Source: a virus. Taken from it: DNA of 33,652 nucleotides. This document shows positions 6,308 to 12,128 of this stretch, piece after piece. The stretch's first letter is position 1. Every line of letters begins with the position of its first letter. The notes under the pieces are model-generated. The model made no database searches. It worked only from the letters and a program-made list of their open reading frames with translations, and had not been told where the DNA came from. The translations under genes and the position numbers were made by a program. The DNA lies in the IMG/VR virus record IMGVR_UViG_3300036820_000058, positions 1-33,652 of that record. One strand, given 5' to 3'.

Positions 6308-6381
6308 AGCGCCCCGCACAGCAACGGGACGCCTCACAAGGAGCAGCAATGAACACTACAGACAACAGGATACCAGAATGA
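6304..6381 (+). CDS. Short leader ORF before the helicase gene
   Basis: A 25-codon ORF starts at 6304 on the previous stop and ends in an ATGA overlap with the helicase ATG at 6378. A better start may be the internal ATG at 6349, preceded by ACAAGGAG, giving a 10-residue peptide. The helicase ATG itself has no strong ribosome-binding site. This peptide may exist mainly to couple translation into the helicase gene. Confidence 0.4.
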   Translation: MKRPAQQRDASQGAAMNTTDNRIPE

Positions 6382-7916
6382 ACGAGAACCAAGAGCAGGC
6401 TGAAGCTAGCAACTTCAACCCGGTGACCATGGCAGTGCTGTTCCTACAGAAGTACGTGAAGGACGGCATGCCACGGCTGATGCACTGGCAAGGCGAATAC
6501 CGCAAGTGGTCCAAGGGAGCATGGCGACCAGCCGAAGAGGCTGGCCTGAAGGCATCTATCCAGCACTTCCTGATTAGCAGTGGCAAGTCATCGCGCAAGC
6601 ACGTCGAGGACGTGCTGTACGCGGTCAGGAACCTGACGCACCTGGCGGCCGACACGGCACCAGGCAGCACCATCGGCTACGACACGAAGAAGTGCGCTTT
6701 TACCGTGACCGAACCCTGCCCAACTGACCCTGACCAGATTTCGCTTACAGATGGCGTGCTGGAATGGTCAGGGTCTGGTCAGGGTCTGGTCAGGGCAGCT
6801 TCTCCGGCGCTGTTCGTGCTGAATGCCCTTCCTATAAGCTACTTTTCACTACCTGGTCAGGGTGGTCAGGGTAAGTGTCTAATAGTAGGTACTCACGAGA
6901 AAACAGTACAAGAAGAGGCTATAAAAAGAGGTGACGACTTTTCAGCACTTACCCTGACCACCCCGCAATGGGACGCCTGGCTTGCTGACCGTTTTCCAGA
7001 TGATCAGCAGTCCATCGACCTCCTACAGGAGATCTTCGGCTACGTGCTGTCCGGTCGTACAGACCTTCAGAAGGCGTTCTTCCTGTATGGCCCTTCGCGT
7101 TCCGGCAAGGGCACTATCGCGCGGATACTCACGTCACTAGTCGGTCCTGACGGCTGCACGTCGCCTGCGGTCTCAGACCTAAGCAAAGACTTCGGTCTTG
7201 AGTCGATGATCAGCAAATCGCTCAGCATTACCGGAGACGCTACATTCTCGGGTCGTGACGTTGACGTGCTGGTCGGCCGGCTCAAGCAGATCTCTGGCGA
7301 AGACACGATCAGCGTGCAGCGCAAGTTCAAAACCGCGTGGGAAGGCAAGCTGAACGTCCGGTTCATGTTCCTGACCAACGAGCTGCCCGCTCTGCCCGAC
7401 GCGTCAGGCGCTGTGTCGTCGCGTTTCGAGATCGTCAGGTTCCGTAAGCACTGGCAAGGACACGAGAACCCCACCGTCGAGGCTGCGCTGATGCAGGAGC
7501 TAGCCGGAATCCTGCTTTGGGGCCTGGCTGGCTACGACCGCCTGGTGGCCAACAACGGGCAGTTCACTCAGCCTGAGGCTGCGCGCAGCTCGAAGGAAGT
7601 CCTCGGCGATACGTCGGCACCACAGAAGACCTTCATCACGGAGTACTGCGACGTTGACTCTGAGTACACGGTCTCGAAGGACGAGTTCCGTGAGGTTTAC
7701 AACGCGTACCGCAGGTCGCAAGGGGCTAAGGAGGCGGATCAGAGCCGTCTAGGACGTGCTCTGCACGTGCTGGGCTATGAAGGTGCTCGTCTACGTGATC
7801 CTGGCTCGTCTACTGGACGGACGCAGGTCTACATGGGCCTGCGGCTCAAGCACGGCGTGGAAGTCACGTACGACGGCAAATTCCAGATCAACAGCAATGC
7901 TGCTGAAGCAGCTTAA
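6378..7916 (+). CDS. D5-type SF3 replicative helicase (phage/plasmid primase family)
   Basis: The 512-residue protein is the only clear replication enzyme. A D5_N-like region (about 20-125) precedes a flexible Gly/Gln-rich linker (about 130-195) and a superfamily-3 helicase core. Walker A is GPSRSGKGT (238-246). The sensor/motif C stretch is FMFLTNELPALP (about 329-340), followed by the likely arginine finger in SSRFEIVRF. SF3 helicases melt an origin and unwind DNA as hexamers. P4-type relatives carry an N-terminal primase-polymerase domain; none is seen, so priming probably needs host or unknown factors. The linker is encoded by the iteron array at 6728-6960, so the origin may lie inside the gene, as in lambda O. 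No DNA polymerase gene accompanies it. Confidence 0.9.
   Translation: MNENQEQAEASNFNPVTMAVLFLQKYVKDGMPRLMHWQGEYRKWSKGAWRPAEEAGLKASIQHFLISSGKSSRKHVEDVLYAVRNLTHLAADTAPGSTIGYDTKKCAFTVTEPCPTDPDQISLTDGVLEWSGSGQGLVRAASPALFVLNALPISYFSLPGQGGQGKCLIVGTHEKTVQEEAIKRGDDFSALTLTTPQWDAWLADRFPDDQQSIDLLQEIFGYVLSGRTDLQKAFFLYGPSRSGKGTIARILTSLVGPDGCTSPAVSDLSKDFGLESMISKSLSITGDATFSGRDVDVLVGRLKQISGEDTISVQRKFKTAWEGKLNVRFMFLTNELPALPDASGAVSSRFEIVRFRKHWQGHENPTVEAALMQELAGILLWGLAGYDRLVANNGQFTQPEAARSSKEVLGDTSAPQKTFITEYCDVDSEYTVSKDEFREVYNAYRRSQGAKEADQSRLGRALHVLGYEGARLRDPGSSTGRTQVYMGLRLKHGVEVTYDGKFQINSNAAEAA
6728..6960. other. Candidate replication origin: iterons and 15-bp inverted repeat
   Basis: The octamer GGTCAGGG occurs five times on the plus strand (6766-6773, 6777-6784, 6788-6795, 6855-6862, 6864-6871) and as CCCTGACC at 6728-6735 and 6952-6959. 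The first three plus-strand copies form an 11-bp tandem (TGGTCAGGGTC twice, then a variant), one turn of the helix. TGGTCAGGGTAAGTG (6863-6877) is exactly inverted at 6946-6960, enclosing about 68 bp of A/T-rich sequence. Iterons next to an A/T-rich unwinding stretch inside the initiator gene are the pattern of theta-type origins. Confidence 0.65.
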
Positions 7917-7931
7917 GCAAAGGAGCACACC

Positions 7932-8339
7932 ATGAGTAACTACACCGAATCGAAGTACAAGACAGCTATCGAGCAGGGCGTAGCTGAGGAGCTGAAGGCT
8001 AACACGCTGTATCAGCGACTGCTCAGCGACCGTGGTCATCAGGAGAATGCCGTGACCGTGAACCATAACTCCGTGATCGCACAGCGGGAAATCGCCATAG
8101 AAGCTTATGCGAACGCTGTACTAGGCGGCATGCGCGATGCTGAGCTAGCGGCGGTCGTGGACACGCTGAAGGCCAGGTTCGAACAGGTTCGGCAGTCTGC
8201 CGACAAGCATCAGCGCATCTTGGATGAGCTGAACAAGCGGATTAGTAACTTCGAGACTGACACAAGGGACAAGTACGCAGACGTGTACAGCAACGCTGAT
8301 GCTCTGTTCACCGATCCTTACTCTGAGCTGCCGTTCTGA
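7932..8339 (+). CDS. Helical early protein, unknown function
   Basis: The 135-residue acidic protein lies just after the helicase gene with a good ribosome-binding site (AAAGGAG, seven bases before ATG). It is predicted helical throughout, with a coiled-coil-like stretch (VVDTLKARFEQVRQSADKHQ, then RILDELNKRI). It has no metal or nucleotide motif. It could be a helicase partner or loader because of location, but that is inference. The stop and the next start overlap as TGATG. Confidence 0.7.
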   Translation: MSNYTESKYKTAIEQGVAEELKANTLYQRLLSDRGHQENAVTVNHNSVIAQREIAIEAYANAVLGGMRDAELAAVVDTLKARFEQVRQSADKHQRILDELNKRISNFETDTRDKYADVYSNADALFTDPYSELPF

Positions 8340-8584
8340 TGGCGACCACAGAGCTGCTGGACCGTGAGGGCGACGTGATCCAGCCAGAGACGATCCACGA
8401 CCTGATGAAGGGCCACCACGGCGTAGACCTGATCCTCTACCGGCCCTGTAAGACACACAGCGGAGGCTACGGCTGGTCCAGGTGGGTTGGCAACGGCTGG
8501 CAGCTCGTCTCACCGCTGTCCAGCAGTGAGGCTGACGCACTGCTGGGTGCCGCAATGCTGCTCGGACTCACAGATAATGGATAG
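8339..8584 (+). CDS. Small early protein, unknown function
   Basis: The 81-residue product is unrecognised. It contains a compact, aromatic and glycine-rich core (PCKTHSGGYGWSRWVGNGWQ) suggestive of a small beta fold, followed by a helix (SEADALLGAAMLLGL). It starts on the stop of the preceding gene. It overlaps the next gene by eight bases. Confidence 0.65.
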   Translation: MATTELLDREGDVIQPETIHDLMKGHHGVDLILYRPCKTHSGGYGWSRWVGNGWQLVSPLSSSEADALLGAAMLLGLTDNG

Positions 8585-8810
8585 CTGGGATCACTACCTG
8601 ATGGAGTGTGCGGACAAGATGGCCAGAGCTGAGGCTTACGGCGAAGAGATCGAGCTGCTACAGGCTCACATCCGCAAGCTTGAGGCCGTGATTGAAGCTA
8701 AGGATCGTCAGCTAGCTAAGCTCCACCGCGAAAACAACGGACTGCTAGCTGAGCTGTACAAGCACACCGCTGAGCAGTGGCAGCCGGTAGATGACGACGA
8801 CACGATATAA
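8577..8810 (+). CDS. Small coiled-coil protein ending the early operon
   Basis: The 77-residue protein is chosen to start at ATG 8577, overlapping the previous stop; a longer frame would run deep into the upstream gene. Residues 17-60 form a clear heptad coiled coil (EEIELLQAHIRKLEAVIEAK, then QLAKLHRENNGLLAELY), likely a dimer. It ends with an acidic tail (DDDDTI). It is the last early gene, immediately before the strong hairpin at 8812-8849. Function is unknown. Confidence 0.7.
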   Translation: MDSWDHYLMECADKMARAEAYGEEIELLQAHIRKLEAVIEAKDRQLAKLHRENNGLLAELYKHTAEQWQPVDDDDTI

Positions 8811-8811
8811 A

Positions 8812-8849
8812 GCGACCCCAGACCGGCCATGATTCCGGTCTGGGGTCGC
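8812..8849. terminator. Strong hairpin ending the early operon
   Basis: GCGACCCCAGACCGG (8812-8826) is perfectly repeated in inverse at 8835-8849, a 15-bp GC-rich stem with an 8-nt loop, starting one base after the last early stop codon. No T tract follows, as is usual for many high-GC actinobacterial terminators. Confidence 0.88.
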
Positions 8850-8868
8850 GCCGCACGGGAGCGGTAGG

Positions 8869-8904
8869 CCATGGCGGTTCTGTTAGCCACTGAAACCGCC
8901 ATGG
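8869..8904. terminator. Second hairpin, between converging operons
   Basis: CCATGGCGGTT (8869-8879) pairs perfectly with AACCGCCATGG (8894-8904) across a 14-nt loop. It follows the previous hairpin closely and lies 3' of the minus-strand small-ORF operon, so it probably stops leftward transcription. Nothing else was seen between 8905 and 9021. Confidence 0.7.
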
Positions 8905-9021
8905 GAGGGGGCGCGCTCGACCGTGCGGGTTAGGTCCCACGCGTCTGATCAATGACGGCCGATCAACGGGCCTGACCGGAGATCTCCTGCCGGTTCTACA
9001 TCCGCGCGGGGTCTGGGAGGC

Positions 9022-9123
9022 TTACTTAGCGGCTACCACGCCCGAACCATGGCACAACACGCAATTCGGGTAAGGTTGCCCTCCGTCTTTGACGCACTCA
9101 CACGGTTCTAGGTATGGGGGCAT
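9022..9123 (-). CDS. 33-residue zinc-finger-like protein
   Basis: The short ORF MPPYLEPCECVKDGGQPYPN continues to CVLCHGSGVV. It has a CxC and a CxxC pair, with a CxxCxGxG end like one unit of a DnaJ-type zinc finger. GGAGG ends inside the upstream stop region and lies about nine bases before the ATG. It is the last gene of a minus-strand set of small ORFs. Tiny proteins of this kind are frequent in actinomycete genomes and phages; function is unknown. Confidence 0.55.
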   Translation of the reverse strand: MPPYLEPCECVKDGGQPYPNCVLCHGSGVVAAK

Positions 9124-9128
9124 GGCGT

Positions 9129-9317
9129 TTATCCTCCGGGTTTCACTAGGCGGCGAACACTGTCCGCATGTACCCGGATGCTGCGGCCTGCCCGCGTGGC
9201 GTCTAGCGTGCCATCCCTGACCAGCCGGTAGATGGTCATGGGGCTAAGCCGCGTCACCCGCGCTACCTCTTTGACCGTTACTAGCTCGGGCCACTCGTCA
9301 TTGGTGGGCATGGGCAT
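9129..9317 (-). CDS. MerR/excisionase-type HTH protein
   Basis: The 62-residue protein is a single helix-turn-helix with wing: ELVTVKEVARVTRLSPMTIY, then RLVRDGTLDATRAGRSIRV. This is the HTH_17/excisionase DNA-binding family, related in fold to the xis-like protein at 2724-2897. Because a better xis candidate lies beside int, this copy is more likely a small transcription regulator of the island or a relic. A second in-frame Met two codons on makes the start slightly uncertain. GGAG occurs ahead of the ATG. Confidence 0.75.
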   Translation of the reverse strand: MPMPTNDEWPELVTVKEVARVTRLSPMTIYRLVRDGTLDATRAGRSIRVHADSVRRLVKPGG

Positions 9318-9320
9318 ATG

Positions 9321-9506
9321 TCAGGCTCCTATCAGTCCACGAGCGGTGATTTCGGCGACTATCTCAGCTAGCCGCGACTCGACTAGCGGGAGTGCGTAGC
9401 TGTCGGGCAGTAGCCGCGCGAGCTCTTCGATACAGTCCTCGGCGCACGCGCGTTCGTCCTCAAGATCCGCGAGCGAAGGTTCGGTGGTCAGATCAAGATC
9501 GATCAT
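9321..9506 (-). CDS. Small acidic helical protein of the island
   Basis: The 61-residue product (MIDLDLTTEPSLADLEDERA onward) is acidic and helical, with two cysteines and a hydrophobic C-terminal helix. It is not a recognised family. Its ATG overlaps the stop of the upstream small ORF as ATGA, and its stop lies three bases before the HTH gene, so it is part of one minus-strand operon. Confidence 0.65.
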   Translation of the reverse strand: MIDLDLTTEPSLADLEDERACAEDCIEELARLLPDSYALPLVESRLAEIVAEITARGLIGA

Positions 9507-9679
9507 CGTGACCTACGCCCGATCTCGCCCGCGACGGTTGCCTCATGATCGTTCAGCCACGCTGCTACCTCTGGCGGAGTGCTGTTGTCGTCGAGCCTGC
9601 TCGCCATCGCGCGGACAAGGGAAATGCCCGACTGCCAGCTATAAAGCTCGGAGGTACCTACGCCGGTAAGTTCTGGCAT
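9503..9679 (-). CDS. 58-residue hypothetical protein of the island
   Basis: Translating the minus strand from ATG 9679 gives MPELTGVGTSELYSWQSGIS followed by a helix, then PPEVAAWLNDHE and a basic end. It overlaps the upstream ORF by 22 bases and the downstream ORF by ATGA, which argues that it is real. GC-rich third positions fit an actinobacterial gene. Function is unknown. Confidence 0.5.
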   Translation of the reverse strand: MPELTGVGTSELYSWQSGISLVRAMASRLDDNSTPPEVAAWLNDHEATVAGEIGRRSR

Positions 9680-9801
9680 GGCAGCCTCACCAGTGCGTCG
9701 CGGATGCGCTGGAGTGTCTTGCGATCGAGCGCGGGGGGTTTATGCCGTGGTACGTCGATTGGTTCCGGCGTCCGGACTTGTAGCGGCTCGTCTGCGGACA
9801 T
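9658..9801 (-). CDS. 47-residue hypothetical protein, first of the island operon
   Basis: The ORF starts at ATG 9801 with GGAGGGG a few bases upstream and reads MSADEPLQVRTPEPIDVPRH onward. It is proline-rich at first, then a basic helix (LDRKTLQRIRDALVRL). It is first in the leftward small-ORF operon and faces the Scr1-like regulator gene across the inverted repeats at 9826-9960. Function is unknown. Confidence 0.5.
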   Translation of the reverse strand: MSADEPLQVRTPEPIDVPRHKPPALDRKTLQRIRDALVRLPCQNLPA

Positions 9802-9825
9802 GATCCCCTCCCCAGGGTCTTGGTT

Positions 9826-9960
9826 GGATCACGCGGCCTGCGGCGAACCGTTTGTGATGACTTACGCGGCCGACCGCGTGATCCGTATGGCTACCGTGCC
9901 AGCGGCGACATACGTTTGGGTAGATCATGGAGATGCACCCTGTACGTGTGCAGTTACAGG
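9826..9960. promoter_or_regulatory. Divergent operator region of the regulatory island
   Basis: GGATCACGCGG (9826-9836) is exactly inverted at 9874-9884. The second arm also pairs locally in ACGCGG-CCGA-CCGCGT (9864-9879). Further on, CCTGTA (9939-9944) and TACAGG (9955-9960) form an inverted repeat with 10-bp spacing. These lie between the leftward small-ORF operon (start 9801) and the rightward regulator gene (start 10000). They are good targets for the regulator itself or for other phage repressors. Confidence 0.65.
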
Positions 9961-9999
9961 CGGCAAAATGAAGAACGGGCCTAACAGAGTGGAAAATCC

Positions 10000-10812
10000 A
10001 TGTCGGAAGTAAAGACAACCTCACTCGCTACGTTCGCGCGCCAGATGAAAGCGTGGCGTACGCAGCTCAAATGGACGCAGGTTGACACTGCCGACAAGCT
10101 CGGGTACTCAGCATCACTGATCAGCGGTATAGAGACCATGGACAAGAACCCCACTGCTGACTTCGCCGCGAGCTGCGACCGCGTGTTCGGACTGCCAGGC
10201 ACGTTCGCCGACTTGCAAGCCCTGGTAGCTCGTGAGGCGTATCCAGCCTGGTTCGCTCCGGTCGTGCCCTTCGAGCAAGAAGCAACCCGTATCCACGGCT
10301 GGGAGCTAGGCGCGGTACCTGGCCTGCTCCAGACTGCCGACTACGCTCGTGCACAGATCAGGTCAGGCCGTCCGCAAGACAGCGCAGAAGCGATTGAACG
10401 GCTCGTCGCCGTCCGGATCGAGCGGCAAGCCATCCTGACCAAGGATCAGCCTCCGATGCTGTGGTACGTGATCGATGAGGGGGTTCTGCGTCACATGGTC
10501 GGCGGACCCGCTGTCATGACTGCGCAGCTAGACAAACTGATCGATTTGTCCGCAATGCCCGGTATCGTGATCCAGGTACTAGCGTTCGACGGCGACAACT
10601 ACGCGGGATCAGACGGACCGATCTCCGTATATGACTTCGCCGTTCAGCCGACAGTCTGCTACACAGAGTGCTACGCGGGCGGACGAGTTGTGGAGGCAAG
10701 AGACGAAGTGGACAACCTGGTGACCGTGCTCGGGCTCATCCGCGCGTCGGCACTGTCGCCGCTGCAATCGCTGAGCCTCATCCACCAGATACGGAGTGAG
10801 ATAGATGAGTGA
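10000..10812 (+). CDS. Scr1/WhiJ-like XRE regulator with DUF5753
   Basis: The 270-residue protein has an N-terminal XRE helix-turn-helix (about 8-66: WTQVDTADKLGYSASLISGI) and a long C-terminal DUF5753 region (about 85-262: GWELGAVPGLLQTADYARAQ, later AMPGIVIQVLAF). This is the actinobacteria-specific WhiJ-like class, annotated in databases as Scr1-family antitoxin-like regulators. In Streptomyces, relatives act with a DUF397 partner in developmental or antibiotic control. The partner gene follows directly with an eight-base overlap. As no large classical repressor is present elsewhere, it could serve as immunity regulator or as a lysogenic-conversion cargo gene. The inverted repeats upstream suggest autoregulation. 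Confidence 0.92.
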   Translation: MSEVKTTSLATFARQMKAWRTQLKWTQVDTADKLGYSASLISGIETMDKNPTADFAASCDRVFGLPGTFADLQALVAREAYPAWFAPVVPFEQEATRIHGWELGAVPGLLQTADYARAQIRSGRPQDSAEAIERLVAVRIERQAILTKDQPPMLWYVIDEGVLRHMVGGPAVMTAQLDKLIDLSAMPGIVIQVLAFDGDNYAGSDGPISVYDFAVQPTVCYTECYAGGRVVEARDEVDNLVTVLGLIRASALSPLQSLSLIHQIRSEIDE

Positions 10813-10990
10813 CGAACTGAACTGGCGTAAGGCCAGCCTGTCAGGTAGTCAGGGTGGCAACTGCGTTGAGGTTGCTGAGCTGCCAGACGGCAACCGCCTG
10901 GTGCGCGACAGCAAGCGCCCTGACGATGCTCGACTTCCGGTCAGTGCCGCTAACTGGCGTGCGTTCATCGCGGCGGTAGCAGCCAGCTAG
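10805..10990 (+). CDS. DUF397 protein, partner of the Scr1-like regulator
   Basis: The 61-residue protein matches the DUF397 pattern: WRKASLSGSQGGNCVEVAEL, a central VRDSKRPD segment and a C-terminal SAANWRAFIAAV helix. DUF397 proteins are almost always encoded beside DUF5753 regulators in actinomycetes and are thought to modulate them. The start overlaps the regulator stop by eight bases, so the two are co-translated. It is followed by the hairpins at 11001-11037 and 11086-11137. Confidence 0.92.
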   Translation: MSDELNWRKASLSGSQGGNCVEVAELPDGNRLVRDSKRPDDARLPVSAANWRAFIAAVAAS

Positions 10991-11000
10991 ACGTAGACGA

Positions 11001-11037
11001 TCCCCCGCTGGTAGGTGGAGGCGTACCAGACGGGGGA
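11001..11037 (+). terminator. Hairpin after the regulator/DUF397 operon
   Basis: TCCCCCG-C-TGGTA (11001-11013) pairs with TACCA-GA-CGGGGGA (11024-11037), a long GC-rich stem with a small internal mismatch and a 10-nt loop. It starts about ten bases after the DUF397 stop codon. Confidence 0.75.
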
Positions 11038-11085
11038 CCGTTCTCTCAAGCGGCTAGTGACCAGGCTGCCCACTTGAGAGCTTGA

Positions 11086-11137
11086 CCCGCCGTGTGGCTG
11101 CCTTCTCTTGGACGAGCCACCACACGGCGGGCGTTTT
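11086..11137 (+). terminator. Intrinsic terminator with T tract
   Basis: CCCGCCGTGTGG (11086-11097) is perfectly complementary to CCACACGGCGGG (11120-11131) and is followed by CGTTTTT, a classical plus-strand intrinsic terminator. An upstream 8-bp inverted repeat (11043-11050 and 11073-11080) may extend the structure. The minus-strand gene ends at its edge, so the stem may serve both directions. Confidence 0.88.
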
Positions 11138-11307
11138 TACATGCGATCGAGCTGTGACATCATCTCCAGATCGATCGCGCCGCTGAACGATTCCAGTTCG
11201 CTGCGAAGGTCTTCGGTGTCGTCCACGTCGCACAGCTCGTTCCGCAGTGTGTCCGTGAAGTGCTTGAGCCTGTGAAGCTCCTTGACCGACTTGATCGCCA
11301 GGTCCAT
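11137..11307 (-). CDS. 56-residue helical protein, unknown function
   Basis: A minus-strand ORF starts at ATG 11307 with an excellent AAAGGAGG five bases upstream. It encodes MDLAIKSVKELHRLKHFTDT, then an acidic middle (CDVDDTEDLRSELE) and a short helical end. It is convergent with the DUF397 operon, sharing the terminator region, and divergent from the GntR-type gene. The strong ribosome-binding site makes the gene credible; the function is unknown. Confidence 0.7.
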   Translation of the reverse strand: MDLAIKSVKELHRLKHFTDTLRNELCDVDDTEDLRSELESFSGAIDLEMMSQLDRM

Positions 11308-11398
11308 GACTACCTCCTTTTGGCCACCCGGTCACCTGGGCTGTTGCCTCCCTCAGTGACCGGGCGGTTACGAAACACTGTACCTAGCTGTATCAGGA

Positions 11399-11420
11399 GT
11401 ATCAAGGTAGAGCTTGATAC
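11399..11420. promoter_or_regulatory. Operator upstream of the GntR-type gene
   Basis: GTATCAAG (11399-11406) is exactly inverted as CTTGATAC (11413-11420) with a 6-bp spacer. A related TATCAGG lies at 11391-11397 and another TCAAGGTG at 11442-11449. This cluster ends about 15 bases before the GTG start at 11465 and suits autoregulation by a dimeric GntR-type repressor. Confidence 0.7.
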
Positions 11421-11464
11421 CGTCCGGTAGAAGTACCTGTTTCAAGGTGGGCTAGGTTCGCCGC

Positions 11465-11698
11465 GTGAGCATCAGCAGCGACTCGCCAGAAGCGCCATAC
11501 AGGCAGCTTTACGGCATCCTTCGCGGACAGATTGAGCGCGGCGAGATCAAAGGCAAGATGCCAAGCCTGACGCGGCTGATGCAGGAATACGGGCTCGCCA
11601 AGAACACAGTCCGGCGCGCAGTAGCTTTGCTAGCCGAAGACGGCTTGGTGCACGGAACGCCAGGCTGGGGAACGTTCGTGAACGAGCCCCAAAAATAG
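11465..11698 (+). CDS. GntR-type winged-helix repressor, DNA-binding domain only
   Basis: The 77-residue protein is essentially only a GntR winged helix: YRQLYGILRGQIERGEIKGK, MPSLTRLMQEYGLAKNTVRR, AVALLAEDGLV and the wing GTPGWGTFV. The usual effector-binding C-terminal domain is absent. Short GntR regulators of this type control transfer and replication in actinomycete integrative elements, for example KorSA of pSAM2. GTG 11465 is the only reasonable start and has a weak ribosome-binding site, so translation may be leaderless or low. An inverted repeat at 11399-11420 is a likely operator. It lies next to the palindrome-rich region before the terminase genes and may be a lysogeny repressor. 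Confidence 0.85.
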   Translation: MSISSDSPEAPYRQLYGILRGQIERGEIKGKMPSLTRLMQEYGLAKNTVRRAVALLAEDGLVHGTPGWGTFVNEPQK

Positions 11699-11765
11699 TT
11701 CGATGATCATCGAATGCGTTTAACTGGCCGGTTTTTTCCGCGCGCGATACATGCATATGCATATA

Positions 11766-11794
11766 TTAGCGCCGCTAACTATTAGCCTTGCTAA
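11766..11794. promoter_or_regulatory. Tandem TTAGC-N3-GCTAA palindromes
   Basis: TTAGC-GCC-GCTAA (11766-11778) and TTAGC-CTT-GCTAA (11782-11794) repeat with a 16-bp period. A relative with a longer centre lies at 2981-2997 in the divergent control region, and AATTAG-N5-CTAATT lies at 12294-12310. This looks like a set of operators for one protein. Confidence 0.55.
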
Positions 11795-12069
11795 CGACTT
11801 TCGCCTCATCTCCAGATCATTAGATCTCGAAGGCTTCGAGCACTAATTCTGCGCCTCACGCACCGCGCAAACTGCCTCATTTCTCATTTATTTGGTCACG
11901 AACGACCTGCACCGCGATGCAATCTGACCGCACATTGCCACGCCGCGACGAAACACTGTCTGCACGGCGCTGACAGCAACGCTGCTGGTCCAGCATTCCT
12001 GATCCATACAGTTGCGTCCGCCAATTCCCCAACGCCTTAGATTGCGTCTCAGCGCGTTCGTGCAATCCG

Positions 12070-12090
12070 ATAGACAACCTGGTTGTCTAT
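12070..12090. repeat. 21-bp odd palindrome
   Basis: ATAGACAACC (12070-12079) and its exact reverse complement (12081-12090) flank a single T. A protein-binding site or hairpin is likely. Confidence 0.7.
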
Positions 12091-12108
12091 TCTCCGCGAG
12101 TGCAGTCT

Positions 12109-12128
12109 TAGTTGTACATGTACAACTA
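12109..12128. repeat. 20-bp perfect palindrome
   Basis: TAGTTGTACATGTACAACTA is fully self-complementary with no spacer. Without a loop it is better suited to protein binding as DNA than to an RNA hairpin. Confidence 0.7.

Noticed and set aside
6755-6800. CRISPR-like short repeats
   Set aside because: The 11-bp tandem has no spacers and lies inside a coding frame; it fits iterons rather than a CRISPR array. No CRISPR array was seen in the window.
11877-12077. 66-codon minus-strand frame in the palindrome-rich region
   Set aside because: It starts with TTG within the 21-bp palindrome, has no ribosome-binding site and lies alone.
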